Origin: JAGHEK01 sp044426235
Lineage (GTDB): Bacteria > Bacillota > Clostridia > Peptostreptococcales > Peptostreptococcaceae
NCBI GenBank assembly: GCA_044426235.1
Contig: JAWXUS010000006.1
Location: 12,902-76,901 of the forward strand
Length of the DNA stretch: 64,000 bases
Reading direction: 5' to 3'
Part shown: one piece after another, positions 24,905-33,749 of the stretch
Layout of the letters: each line of letters opens with the position of its first letter
How positions within the stretch are numbered: position 1 is the stretch's first letter
Notes under the pieces: generated by a model
Told to the model about the DNA's origin: nothing
Databases searched by the model: none
Seen by the model: the letters and a program-made list of their open reading frames with translations, nothing else
Position numbers and translations under genes: made by a program

Positions 24905-26098
24905 ATGGCAAAAGCTAAATTTGAAAGAAACAAGCCACACGTAAATATAGGAACAATAGGGCACGTTGACCACGGTAAAACTACGTTAACAGCTGCAATA
25001 ACAAAAACTCTACACCACAAATATCAATTAGGGGAAGCAGTAGACTTCGCTAATATAGATAAAGCACCAGAAGAAAGAGAAAGAGGAATCACAATATCAA
25101 CAGCACACGTTGAATATGAGACTCCAAATAGACATTATGCACACGTTGACTGTCCAGGACATGCTGATTATGTTAAGAACATGATAACAGGAGCAGCTCA
25201 AATGGATGGAGCAATATTAGTTTGTTCAGCAACAGATGGACCAATGCCTCAAACAAGAGAGCATATATTATTATCAAGACAAGTTGGGGTACCATATATA
25301 GTAGTATTCTTAAACAAGTGTGATGTAGTAGATGATGAAGAATTATTAGAGTTAGTTGAAATGGAAATAAGAGACTTATTAAACGAGTACGATTTCCCAG
25401 GAGATGATACTCCAATAATGAGAGGATCAGCTTTAATGGCATTAGAAGATCCAGATTCAGAGTGGGGTAACAAAATAGTAGAATTATTCGAGCAAATAGA
25501 TACTTATATACCAGAGCCAGAAAGAGCAGTAGATAAGACTTTCTTAATGCCAGTAGAAGATGTATTCTCAATAACAGGAAGAGGAACAGTTGCTACAGGA
25601 AGAGTAGAAAGAGGAGTACTTAAGGTTCAAGATGAAGTTGAAGTAATAGGATTAACTGAAGAGCCAAGAAAAGTAGTAGTAACAGGAGTAGAAATGTTCA
25701 GAAAATTATTAGATCAAGCACAAGCTGGAGATAATATAGGAGCATTAATAAGAGGGATTCAAAGAGATGAAATCCAAAGAGGTCAAGTTTTAGCTAAAGC
25801 TGGAAGTGTTAAGGCACATACAAAGTTTAAGGCTGAGGTTTACGTATTAAAGAAAGAAGAAGGTGGTAGACATACTCCATTCTTCGATGGATACAGACCA
25901 CAATTTTACTTTAGAACAACTGACGTTACAGGAGCTTGTAAGTTACCAGATGGAATAGAAATGGTAATGCCAGGAGATAACGTAACAATGACAGTTGATT
26001 TAATAAACTCAATAGCGATAGAAGAAGGATTAAGATTCGCTATAAGAGAAGGTGGAAGAACAGTTGCTTCGGGAGTTGTTGCTTCTATAGAAGAATAA
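24905..26098 (+). CDS. tuf: elongation factor Tu, copy 1
   Basis: The 397-residue GTPase brings aminoacyl-tRNA to the ribosome. G1 motif GHVDHGKT, the effector GITI, DCPGH and NKCD are intact; domains 2 and 3 are complete. The protein is identical to the copy at 40689-41882, and the DNA appears identical from the ATG through the terminator. Upstream DNA differs beyond the shared AGGAGGTATTTC, so each copy has its own control: this one has a promoter in sigH. Confidence 0.98.
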   Translation: MAKAKFERNKPHVNIGTIGHVDHGKTTLTAAITKTLHHKYQLGEAVDFANIDKAPEERERGITISTAHVEYETPNRHYAHVDCPGHADYVKNMITGAAQMDGAILVCSATDGPMPQTREHILLSRQVGVPYIVVFLNKCDVVDDEELLELVEMEIRDLLNEYDFPGDDTPIMRGSALMALEDPDSEWGNKIVELFEQIDTYIPEPERAVDKTFLMPVEDVFSITGRGTVATGRVERGVLKVQDEVEVIGLTEEPRKVVVTGVEMFRKLLDQAQAGDNIGALIRGIQRDEIQRGQVLAKAGSVKAHTKFKAEVYVLKKEEGGRHTPFFDGYRPQFYFRTTDVTGACKLPDGIEMVMPGDNVTMTVDLINSIAIEEGLRFAIREGGRTVASGVVASIEE

Positions 26099-26120
26099 TA
26101 TTTAATTATATTATTTTTAA

Positions 26121-26149
26121 AGAAGAGGGAGAGAAATCTCTCTCTTTTT
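26121..26149 (+). terminator. terminator of tuf copy 1
   Basis: GAGGGAGAG/CTCTCTCTTT-type stem with a T run. The same sequence follows tuf copy 2. Confidence 0.85.
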
Positions 26150-26197
26150 AGCATATTTTTTACTAAAATACCTTATTGTAAGCATACATATAAATCC

Positions 26198-26226
26198 TTG
26201 ACACAAATAATAAATTATGTTAAGTT
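26198..26226 (+). promoter_or_regulatory. probable promoter of rpmG-secE-nusG-rplK-rplA
   Basis: A perfect TTGACA (26198-26203), 17-base spacer, then a poor -10 (TAAGTT, 26221-26226). Confidence 0.5.
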
Positions 26227-26251
26227 ATAAAGGATGACGATTAAGGAAGGT

Positions 26252-26292
26252 AATAATACCTCAATAGGTGTTATTTTACTATATATATAGTA
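26252..26292 (+). repeat. two inverted repeats in the rpmG leader
   Basis: A 10-bp hairpin AATAATACCT/AGGTGTTATT (26252-26275, one G-T) is followed at once by the 16-base perfect palindrome TACTATATATATAGTA (26277-26292), which ends 9 bases before the GGAGG of rpmG. Confidence 0.6.
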
Positions 26293-26313
26293 CAACAATT
26301 TGGAGGTGTAATG

Positions 26314-26463
26314 ATGAGAGTTAAGATAACTTTAGCATGTACAGAGTGTAAGCAAAGAAACTACAACACTACTAAGAACAAAAAGAACAATCCTGACAGA
26401 ATAGAATTACAAAAGTATTGTAGATTCTGTAAGTCGCATATAGCTCATAAGGAAACAAAATAG
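26314..26463 (+). CDS. rpmG: ribosomal protein L33 (zinc-binding form)
   Basis: The 49-residue protein has two CxxC pairs (C9/C12, C36/C39) forming a zinc ribbon, the 'C+' form of L33. Two ATG codons are adjacent; 26314 is preferred because it lies 7 bases after GGAGG and gives the canonical MRVKITLAC start. It heads the rpmG-secE-nusG set, the usual order. Confidence 0.95.
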   Translation: MRVKITLACTECKQRNYNTTKNKKNNPDRIELQKYCRFCKSHIAHKETK

Positions 26464-26487
26464 TTTACTAAGGATGTGAGTGTAAAA

Positions 26488-26703
26488 GTGGATACACAAA
26501 CTAAAAAAGCCAACAAAGAAAAATTCAATTTAGTTTCATACATAAAAGAGACTAAAGTTGAATTGAATAGGGTTACGTGGCCAACAAAGAAAGAGTTGTT
26601 AAAAAATACAGGTGTAGTTTTAACAGTCGTAATTTTATCCACTATATTAGTATGGGGATTAGATACTATATTATCTAATATACTTAAACTTGTACTAAAA
26701 TAG
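26488..26703 (+). CDS. secE: preprotein translocase subunit SecE
   Basis: The 71-residue protein has the single-membrane-segment form of SecE. A charged N-terminus (ETKVELNRVTWPTKKEL, the family motif) is followed by a C-terminal membrane segment (about TGVVLTVVILSTILVWGLDTIL). It clamps SecY in the export channel. GTG 26488 is chosen because GTG 26476 would overlap the AAGGATG ribosome site. nusG follows 18 bases later. Confidence 0.92.
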   Translation: MDTQTKKANKEKFNLVSYIKETKVELNRVTWPTKKELLKNTGVVLTVVILSTILVWGLDTILSNILKLVLK

Positions 26704-26721
26704 GAAAAAGGAGAATACAAA

Positions 26722-27264
26722 ATGTCAGAATTACAAGAGTTAAAATGGTATGTTGTACATACCTATTCAGGACATGAAAACAAAGTTAAAGCTACTATAG
26801 AAAAAGCTGTAAAAACTAGAAGTATGGAAAAATACATACCTGCAGTTATTGTTCCAACTGAAGAGGTAGTTGAAATTACTAAAACAGGAAAACAAAAAAC
26901 TAGACAGCGTAAAGTTTTTCCAAGTTATGTTCTATTAAAGATGATAATGACTGATGAATCGTGGTATATAGTAAGAAATACAAAGGGTGTGACGGGGTTT
27001 GTTGGACCTGGATCAAAACCTGTACCACTTAGCGAAGAAGAAGTATTATCTATGGGTATAGAATTAGAAGAACAAAATGTTGTTAATAAAGGTATAAACT
27101 TTGAAATTGGTCAAACTGTAGAAATCAGTGAAGGTTCATTCAAAGGAAATGTAGCAACATTACAAAGTATTAATTTAGAAGAAGAAACTGTTACTGTTTC
27201 TTTAGAAGTTTTTGGAAAAGAAACTTCAGTAGAGTTAAACTTTAGATCAATAAAAAAATTATAA
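26722..27264 (+). CDS. nusG: transcription termination/antitermination factor NusG
   Basis: The 180-residue protein has an N-terminal NGN domain (KWYVVHTYSGHENKVKATIE ... FPSYVLLKM ... VRNTKGVTGFVG) that binds RNA polymerase. A C-terminal KOW domain follows (FEIGQTVEISEGSFKGNVATL). It couples transcription with translation and Rho action. The ATG follows AAAAAGGAG. Confidence 0.97.
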   Translation: MSELQELKWYVVHTYSGHENKVKATIEKAVKTRSMEKYIPAVIVPTEEVVEITKTGKQKTRQRKVFPSYVLLKMIMTDESWYIVRNTKGVTGFVGPGSKPVPLSEEEVLSMGIELEEQNVVNKGINFEIGQTVEISEGSFKGNVATLQSINLEEETVTVSLEVFGKETSVELNFRSIKKL

Positions 27265-27298
27265 AATATTATAGAGAAAATTTGAGGAGGTGCGCTCA

Positions 27299-27724
27299 AT
27301 GGCTAAAAAAGTTATAGGTCAAATAAAATTACAAATACCTGCAGGAAAGGCAACACCTGCTCCACCAGTTGGTCCAGCATTAGGGCAACACGGAGTAAAC
27401 ATAATGGGATTCACTAAGGAATTCAATGCAAAAACTGCAGATCAAGCAGGGATGATAATACCAGTTGTTATAACTGTGTATCAAGATAGATCATTCTCGT
27501 TCATAACAAAAACTCCACCAGCTGCAATATTACTTAAAAAAGCTGCTGGTTTAGAATCAGCTTCAGGAGAACCAAATAAGACTAAAGTTGCTACTTTATC
27601 TTCTGCTGAAATAAGAAAGATAGCTGAACTTAAGATGCCAGATTTAAATGCTGCGTCTGTTGAAACTGCAATGAGTATGATAGCAGGAACTGCTAGAAGT
27701 ATGGGAATTGTTGTTCAAGACTAA
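27299..27724 (+). CDS. rplK: ribosomal protein L11
   Basis: The 141-residue protein is of standard length. The N-terminal KLQIPAGKATPAPPVGPALGQHGVNIMGFTKEFN is the family signature; the C-terminal domain binds the GTPase-centre rRNA. The ATG at 27299 follows GAGGAGGTG; a codon at 27290 would lie within that site. Probably co-transcribed with nusG and rplA. Confidence 0.98.
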   Translation: MAKKVIGQIKLQIPAGKATPAPPVGPALGQHGVNIMGFTKEFNAKTADQAGMIIPVVITVYQDRSFSFITKTPPAAILLKKAAGLESASGEPNKTKVATLSSAEIRKIAELKMPDLNAASVETAMSMIAGTARSMGIVVQD

Positions 27725-27743
27725 TTAATCACTTTTAAAATAA

Positions 27744-27771
27744 GTGGGAGGCGAAAGCCGAATATAACCAC
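27744..27771 (+). promoter_or_regulatory. L1-binding leader in rplK-rplA spacer
   Basis: GTGG (27744-27747) pairs with CCAC (27768-27771), enclosing the asymmetric loop GA / GAATATAA and an inner GGC-GAAA-GCC hairpin. This layout mimics the L1 site of 23S rRNA and lies just before the GGGAGG of rplA, fitting known L1 autorepression of translation. Confidence 0.75.
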
Positions 27772-27785
27772 GGGAGGATAATAAA

Positions 27786-28484
27786 ATGGCTAAGAAAACA
27801 AAAAAATATGCTGAAGCATTAAGTAAAATAGATAGAACTAAGTTATATGACGCTAAAGAAGCTTTAAATTTAGTAGTTGAAGTTGCAACTGCTAAGTTTG
27901 ATGAAACTGTAGAAGCTCATATAAAATTAGGTGTTGATTCAAGACATGCTGATCAACAAGTAAGAGGAGCAGTTGTTCTTCCTCACGGAACTGGTAAAAC
28001 TAAAAGAGTTTTAGTTTTCGCTAAAGGAGAAAAAGCTAAAGAAGCTGAAGCTGCTGGAGCTGATTTCGTAGGAGCTGAAGAATTAGTTCAAAAAATTCAA
28101 GGTGAAAACTGGTTTGAATTTGATGTAATAGTTGCTACTCCTGATATGATGGGTGTAGTTGGTAGATTAGGTAGAGTTTTAGGACCTAAAGGATTAATGC
28201 CAAATCCAAAATCAGGAACTGTTACATTTGATGTAACTAAAGCTGTTGAAGAAATAAAAGCAGGTAAGGTTGAATATAGATTAGATAAAACTAATATAAT
28301 TCACGTTGCTGTTGGTAAAGTTTCTTTCGGTGGAGAAAAGTTAGCTGAAAACTTTGCAGTATTAATGGATGCTATACTTAAAGCTAAGCCATCTGCTGCT
28401 AAAGGTCAATACTTAAAGAGTGTTGCTGTTGCTTCGACAATGGGACCTGGTGTTAAGTTAAACCAAAACAAAATAAGCGAATAA
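27786..28484 (+). CDS. rplA: ribosomal protein L1
   Basis: The 232-residue two-domain protein builds the L1 stalk near the E site. The family stretch MGVVGRLGRVLGPKGLMPNPKSGT is complete. It follows GGGAGGATAATAAA and an L1-type leader hairpin, so it is probably translationally autoregulated together with rplK. The next gene, rplJ, has its own promoter. Confidence 0.98.
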   Translation: MAKKTKKYAEALSKIDRTKLYDAKEALNLVVEVATAKFDETVEAHIKLGVDSRHADQQVRGAVVLPHGTGKTKRVLVFAKGEKAKEAEAAGADFVGAEELVQKIQGENWFEFDVIVATPDMMGVVGRLGRVLGPKGLMPNPKSGTVTFDVTKAVEEIKAGKVEYRLDKTNIIHVAVGKVSFGGEKLAENFAVLMDAILKAKPSAAKGQYLKSVAVASTMGPGVKLNQNKISE

Positions 28485-28490
28485 TAACTA

Positions 28491-28519
28491 TTGACAATAT
28501 ATTTTAAAAATGTTATCAT
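28491..28519 (+). promoter_or_regulatory. promoter of rplJ-rplL
   Basis: TTGACA (28491-28496), 17-base spacer, TATCAT (28514-28519). It starts a leader of about 170 bases. Confidence 0.85.
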
Positions 28520-28525
28520 AGTTTT

Positions 28526-28690
28526 TGTTAAAACAGAATAGATTTGCCGTAGACAGTAGGTGCCAAGCTTAAATATCCTACCGAGGTTTTAGATAAATTT
28601 TCGAAATTACTAAAGCTTTTGTATGTCTTCATACAAAAGCTTTTTTGATTTGCGGCAAGTGCTAAACCTATCAAAAAAAAGGAGGTGCAC
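28526..28690 (+). promoter_or_regulatory. ribosomal protein L10 leader with attenuator hairpin
   Basis: The leader contains the L10-leader-like core from about 28549 to 28585 (GCCGTAGACAGTAGGTGCC ... TCCTACCGAGG). A strong intrinsic terminator follows: a 14-bp perfect stem AAAGCTTTTGTATG/CATACAAAAGCTTT (28612-28643) and T tract. GCGGCAAGTGC (from 28652) lies after it. In Firmicutes, L10-(L12)4 binds such a leader and promotes termination before rplJ. Confidence 0.8.
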
Positions 28691-28695
28691 GTATT

Positions 28696-29190
28696 ATGAG
28701 AAAAGCTCAAGAGCTTAAATCACAAGTTGTAACTGAGATAGTTGAAAAATTAAATAATTCATCTTCTGCAATAGTTGTTGACTACAAAGGATTAACAGTT
28801 GAAGAAGTTACTGAATTAAGAAAGCAAATGAGAGAAGCTGGTGTTGATTATAAAGTTTATAAGAACACTTTAGTTAGAAGAGCTGCTAAAGAAGTTGGTA
28901 TAGAACAATTTAACGATGAGTTATTAGTTGGTACTAACGCTATAGCATTCGGATACGAAGATCCAGTTGCTCCAGCTAAAATATTAAAAGACTTTATGGA
29001 TACTCATCCAAAGTTAAACTTAAAGATGGGTGTAGTTGAAGGAGAATTCTACAACGAAGCGCAAATAGTTGAATTTGCTAACATACCATCAAGAGAAGTT
29101 CTTCTTGCTAAGTTACTTGGTAGCTTAAAGGCTCCAGTATCAAACTTCGCATACTTAATAGATGCGTTAATAAAGAAAGAAGAAGCTTAA
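28696..29190 (+). CDS. rplJ: ribosomal protein L10
   Basis: The 164-residue protein anchors the L7/L12 dimers of the stalk through its C-terminal helix. The N-terminal domain has SSAIVVDYKGLTVEEVTELRKQMR and KVYKNTLVRRA, typical of the family. The ATG follows AAAAAAGGAGGTG. It lies behind the L10 leader and in an operon with rplL. Confidence 0.98.
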   Translation: MRKAQELKSQVVTEIVEKLNNSSSAIVVDYKGLTVEEVTELRKQMREAGVDYKVYKNTLVRRAAKEVGIEQFNDELLVGTNAIAFGYEDPVAPAKILKDFMDTHPKLNLKMGVVEGEFYNEAQIVEFANIPSREVLLAKLLGSLKAPVSNFAYLIDALIKKEEA

Positions 29191-29258
29191 TTGTCGATTT
29201 AGATATTAAAAAAGTTGTATAAACTTAAAATATAAAAAATATTCGGAGGTGCTAAAAA

Positions 29259-29621
29259 ATGACAATAGAACAAATATTAGAAGCTATAGAAAACATGAAA
29301 GTTTTAGAATTAAATGAATTAGTTAAAGCTGCTGAAGAGAAATTTGGAGTTTCTGCTTCTGCACCAGTTATGATGGCTGGTGGAGCTGCTGGTGGAGCTG
29401 CTGAAGAGAAAACTGAATTTGATGTAATATTATCAAATGCTGGAGCTTCAAAAGTTGGAGTTATAAAAGCTGTTAGAGAAATAACTGGATTAGGATTAAA
29501 AGAAGCTAAGGAATTAGTTGACAATGCTCCTAAAGCTGTTAAAGAAGGAGTTTCTAAAGACGAAGCTGAGCAAATGAAAGCTAAGTTAGAAGAAGCTGGA
29601 GCTTCAATAGAAGTTAAGTAA
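29259..29621 (+). CDS. rplL: ribosomal protein L7/L12
   Basis: The 120-residue stalk protein has an N-terminal dimerization helix, an Ala/Gly hinge (VMMAGGAAGGAA) and the C-terminal factor-binding domain (KTEFDVILSNAG ... KVGVIKAVREITGLGLKEAKELVD). It recruits EF-Tu and EF-G. The ATG follows CGGAGGTG. A terminator ends the rplJL unit. Confidence 0.98.
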   Translation: MTIEQILEAIENMKVLELNELVKAAEEKFGVSASAPVMMAGGAAGGAAEEKTEFDVILSNAGASKVGVIKAVREITGLGLKEAKELVDNAPKAVKEGVSKDEAEQMKAKLEEAGASIEVK

Positions 29622-29640
29622 TTTTTAGATACATTTATAG

Positions 29641-29669
29641 AAGGTGTCTCAAGTACGAGGCACCTTTTT
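29641..29669 (+). terminator. terminator of rplJ-rplL
   Basis: AAGGTGTCTC/GAGGCACCTT stem with one G-T pair, 6-base loop, T tract. Confidence 0.85.
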
Positions 29670-29696
29670 CTAGTATATTTCAAATATACTCAAAGG

Positions 29697-29733
29697 AGTC
29701 TTCGTTTATAATTTTTAAATAGAGGACTTTTTT
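29697..29733 (+). terminator. possible second terminator after rplL
   Basis: AGTCTTC/GAGGACT arms (one G-T), extended by TTTA/TAAA, then six T. Weaker than the first. Confidence 0.45.
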
Positions 29734-29852
29734 ATTACTAAAAAAATTTACAAAAAGATAAATAAAAAAAGAGGATTTAGGACTGGAATTTTGTACATAA
29801 TAACTAATGTATATTTTAACAATGAAATTAATTTATATTAATGACTTACATA

Positions 29853-29881
29853 TTGAAAAACAATTATTATTATGTTAAAAT
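29853..29881 (+). promoter_or_regulatory. promoter of rpoB-rpoC
   Basis: TTGAAA (29853-29858), 17-base spacer, TAAAAT (29876-29881). A further TATAAT at 29894-29899 could be a second -10 box. The whole gene-free stretch 29622-29942 (321 bases) holds the rplL terminators, an AT-rich region with no visible structure (about 29740-29850) and this promoter region. Confidence 0.7.
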
Positions 29882-29942
29882 TATTAGATGCGTTATAATG
29901 AATTATAGTTTTATTTTTTGATTATTGAGAGGTGAAAAGTGA

Positions 29943-32900
29943 ATGCCACATCCTGTCACGATAGGTAAAAGAACTAGAATGAGCTTTTCTAAAATAAAAG
30001 AAATAGCTGACGTACCAAACCTTATAGAATTACAGGTAGATTCTTATAAGTGGTTTATAGAAGAAGGTTTAAAGGAAGTATTTGAAGATATATCTCCTAT
30101 AGAAGATTATACTGGAAATCTAATACTTGAATTTTTAGACTATTCATTAGATGATAAACCTAAATACGATATAGAAGAATGTAAAGATAGAGATGCAACG
30201 TATTGTGCGCCTCTTAGAGTAAAAGTTAGACTTATTAATAAAGAAACTGGAGAAATAAAGGAACAAGAAGTTTTTATGGGAGACTTCCCTTTAATGACAG
30301 AAAAAGGAACATTTATAATAAATGGTGCCGAGAGAGTTATAGTAAGTCAGTTAGTTAGATCTCCAGGAGTATATTATGCACTTGAAAGAGATAAAACAGG
30401 AAAGAAATTGATATCTTCTACTGTTATACCAAACAGAGGAGCATGGTTAGAATATGAAACAGATTCTAACGATATAGTTTCTGTAAGAGTTGATAGAACG
30501 AGAAAACAACCAGCTACAGTTTTACTTAGAGCTTTAGGTATAGGAACTGATGCAGAAATTATGGATTTACTAGGTGAAGACGAAAGAGTAATGGCTACCC
30601 TAGAAAAAGATAACACTACAACTGTTGAAGAGGGATTAATTGAAATTTATAAGAAATTAAGACCAGGAGAGCCTCCAACTGTGGAAAGTGCATCATCACT
30701 TATAAAAGCTCTATTCTTCGATGCTAAGAGATATGATTTAGCTAAAGTTGGTAGATATAAATTTAACAAGAAGTTAGCACTTTGTTATAGAATTATGAAC
30801 AAAATATCAGCTGACGACATTATAAATGAAGAAACTGGAGAAATTTTTGTAGGTGCTGGAGAAAAAATCTCTTATGAAGTAGCTAGAAAAATACAAGATT
30901 CAGGAATAAACAACGTAAAACTTTTAGTTAACGAAGTTGAAGTAAAAGTAACAGGGAATAATTTTGTTGATATTAGATCACATATCAATTTTAACATAGA
31001 TGAGTTAGGAATAAAAGAAAATGTTCACTACCCAACACTAAAAGAAATTTTAGAAGAATGTAGTGATGAAGAAGAAATAAAAGAAGCTATAAAGTTAAGA
31101 GCTAAAGAATTAGTTCCAAAACATATATTACTAGATGATATAATAGCGTCTATTAGTTATCAATTCAATTTATTCCATGACCTAGGATATATAGACGATA
31201 TAGATCATTTAGGAAATAGAAGAATAAGAAGTGTTGGTGAACTTTTACAAAACCAAGTTAGAATTGGTTTATCTAGAATGGAAAGAGTAATAAAAGAAAG
31301 AATGACAGTACAAGATATGGAAGCTATAACTCCACAAGTACTTGTTAATATAAGACCAGTGTCTGCAGCTATTAAAGAATTCTTTGGTAGTTCTCAGTTA
31401 TCTCAGTTCATGGATCAAACTAATCCATTATCTGAGTTAACACATAAGAGAAGATTATCTGCATTAGGACCTGGAGGACTTTCAAGAGAAAGAGCAGGAT
31501 TTGAGGTTCGTGACGTTCATCATTCTCACTATGGAAGAATGTGTCCGATAGAAACTCCTGAAGGACCAAATATAGGTCTTATAAACTCTTTAAGTACGTA
31601 TGCGAAAATAAATGAATTTGGTTTCATTGAATCTCCATACAGAACAGTTGATAAAGAACTTGGTAAAGTTACTAACGTAATAAAATATTTAACTGCAGAT
31701 GAAGAAGATTTATTCATAAGAGCGCAGGCAAATGAACCTCTTGAAGAAGATGGAACTTTCGTTAATAATAGAGTTGTTTGTAGAACTAAAAATGGTGCCG
31801 TTGAACTAGTTGCAATTAAGAATGTTGATTTTATGGATATATCTCCAAAGCAAGTTGTTTCAATAGCAACAGCTATGATACCATTCTTAGAAAATGATGA
31901 TGCCAACCGTGCACTTATGGGATCAAACATGCAACGTCAAGCAGTACCATTAGTAAGAAGAGAAGCTCCAATTATCGGAACTGGAGTTGAATATAGAGCT
32001 GCAAAAGATTCTGGTGCAGTTGTTGTTGCTATAAACTCTGGTATAGCAGAGAGAGTAACAGCTGATGAAATAGTAATTGCAAAAGAAGATGGTACAAAAG
32101 ATAGATACAAGTTACTTAAGTTTAAACGCTCGAATCAAGGTACTTGTATTAACCAAACTCCAATAATAAATGCTGGAGAAAAAGTTAATGCAGGGGATGT
32201 TATAGCAGATGGACCTTCAACTGATCTTGGAGAAGTTGCACTTGGAAGAAACTGTTTTATAGCATTCATGACTTGGGAAGGTTATAACTATGAGGATGCT
32301 ATCCTTATAAATGAGAGACTTGTTAAAGAAGATAGATTATCAACAATTCATATAGAAGAATATGAGTGTGAAGCAAGAGATACAAAACTTGGACCAGAAG
32401 AAATTACTTGTGATATTCCAAATGTTGGAGAAAATGCAATTAAGAATCTTGATAAAAGAGGTATCATAAGAATAGGTGCTGAAGTAGATTCAGGAGATAT
32501 ATTAGTAGGGAAAGTGACTCCTAAAGGTGAAACTGAGCTTACTGCTGAAGAAAGATTACTTCGTGCTATATTTGGAGAGAAAGCTAGAGAAGTTAGAGAT
32601 ACATCTCTTAAAGTTCCTCATGGTGAAAGTGGTATAATTGTTGACATTAAAGTATTCACAAGAGAAAATGGAGATGACTTATCACCAGGAGTTAATGAAT
32701 TAGTTAGATGTTATATAGCTAAGAAGAGAAAAATAACTGTTGGAGATAAGATGGCAGGACGTCACGGTAATAAAGGGGTAATCTCTAGAATATTACCAGA
32801 AGAAGATATGCCATTTATGGAAGATGGAACACCTCTTGATATAGTGCTTAATCCTCAAGGGATACCATCTCGTATGAACATCGGTCAGGTTCTTGAAGTT

Positions 32901-33710
32901 CACTTAGGACTTGCAGCTAAATCTTTAGGATGGCATGTTGCTACATCAGTATTTGATGGTGCTAAGGAAGCAGACATAAGAAAAGCATTAGTAGATGTTG
33001 GATATCCAGAAGACGGAAAATTAACATTATATGATGGAAGAACTGGAGAAACATTTGATAACAGAATAACTGTTGGATATATGTATATGTTAAAACTACA
33101 TCACTTAGTTGATGATAAATTACATGCAAGAAGTACTGGACCTTACTCTTTAGTTACTCAACAACCTCTTGGAGGAAAAGCACAATTTGGAGGACAAAGA
33201 TTTGGGGAAATGGAGGTTTGGGCCCTTGAAGCATATGGAGCAGCACACATACTACAAGAAATTCTTACTGTTAAATCAGATGATGTTGTAGGTCGTGTTA
33301 GAGCATATGAAGCAATAGTTAAGGGTGAGAATATTCCAGAGCCAGGAATACCAGAATCATTCAAAGTTCTTATAAAAGAACTTCAAAGTTTATGTCTTGA
33401 TGTAAAAGTATTAACAGAAGGTGAAGAAGAAGTTGAAGTTAGAGAAGACATCGATATAGATGACGATTCTACTACTTTTGAAATAACATCTGTTACAGGA
33501 GATATAAAAGAACTTGAGGAAACTCATTTAATTCAAGATTTAGAAGAGACTAATTCAAAAGAAATTTCTGATGAAGGTGCAGAATTTGAATCAGATGAAA
33601 GTATGGATTTTGAAAAAGAAGCTGAAGAAGTTGATTTTAATGATAATGTAGAATTCGAAGATGGTTTCGAAAACGACACATTTGAAACTTATAGCGATGA
33701 TGAATTTTAA
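29943..33710 (+). CDS. rpoB: RNA polymerase beta subunit
   Basis: The 1255-residue subunit is complete. The rifampicin-binding cluster reads FFGSSQLSQFMDQTNPLSELTHKRRLSALGPGGL, the unmutated form by comparison with sensitive Firmicutes. GDKMAGRHGNKG and the C-terminal QPLGGKAQFGGQRFGEMEVWALEAYGA clamp region are conserved. The last 96 residues form a very acidic tail (41 Asp/Glu, 4 Lys/Arg). The ATG follows GAGAGGTG. rpoC follows after 39 bases. Confidence 0.98.
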   Translation: MPHPVTIGKRTRMSFSKIKEIADVPNLIELQVDSYKWFIEEGLKEVFEDISPIEDYTGNLILEFLDYSLDDKPKYDIEECKDRDATYCAPLRVKVRLINKETGEIKEQEVFMGDFPLMTEKGTFIINGAERVIVSQLVRSPGVYYALERDKTGKKLISSTVIPNRGAWLEYETDSNDIVSVRVDRTRKQPATVLLRALGIGTDAEIMDLLGEDERVMATLEKDNTTTVEEGLIEIYKKLRPGEPPTVESASSLIKALFFDAKRYDLAKVGRYKFNKKLALCYRIMNKISADDIINEETGEIFVGAGEKISYEVARKIQDSGINNVKLLVNEVEVKVTGNNFVDIRSHINFNIDELGIKENVHYPTLKEILEECSDEEEIKEAIKLRAKELVPKHILLDDIIASISYQFNLFHDLGYIDDIDHLGNRRIRSVGELLQNQVRIGLSRMERVIKERMTVQDMEAITPQVLVNIRPVSAAIKEFFGSSQLSQFMDQTNPLSELTHKRRLSALGPGGLSRERAGFEVRDVHHSHYGRMCPIETPEGPNIGLINSLSTYAKINEFGFIESPYRTVDKELGKVTNVIKYLTADEEDLFIRAQANEPLEEDGTFVNNRVVCRTKNGAVELVAIKNVDFMDISPKQVVSIATAMIPFLENDDANRALMGSNMQRQAVPLVRREAPIIGTGVEYRAAKDSGAVVVAINSGIAERVTADEIVIAKEDGTKDRYKLLKFKRSNQGTCINQTPIINAGEKVNAGDVIADGPSTDLGEVALGRNCFIAFMTWEGYNYEDAILINERLVKEDRLSTIHIEEYECEARDTKLGPEEITCDIPNVGENAIKNLDKRGIIRIGAEVDSGDILVGKVTPKGETELTAEERLLRAIFGEKAREVRDTSLKVPHGESGIIVDIKVFTRENGDDLSPGVNELVRCYIAKKRKITVGDKMAGRHGNKGVISRILPEEDMPFMEDGTPLDIVLNPQGIPSRMNIGQVLEVHLGLAAKSLGWHVATSVFDGAKEADIRKALVDVGYPEDGKLTLYDGRTGETFDNRITVGYMYMLKLHHLVDDKLHARSTGPYSLVTQQPLGGKAQFGGQRFGEMEVWALEAYGAAHILQEILTVKSDDVVGRVRAYEAIVKGENIPEPGIPESFKVLIKELQSLCLDVKVLTEGEEEVEVREDIDIDDDSTTFEITSVTGDIKELEETHLIQDLEETNSKEISDEGAEFESDESMDFEKEAEEVDFNDNVEFEDGFENDTFETYSDDEF

Positions 33711-33749
33711 AAATTTAATATAAATATCAAATAGAAGGGAGAGAACTCC

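Noticed and set aside
25173..25571. Antisense open frames in both tuf genes (also 40957-41355)
   Set aside because: They occur twice only because the tuf genes are identical; no ribosome site and no coding signature.
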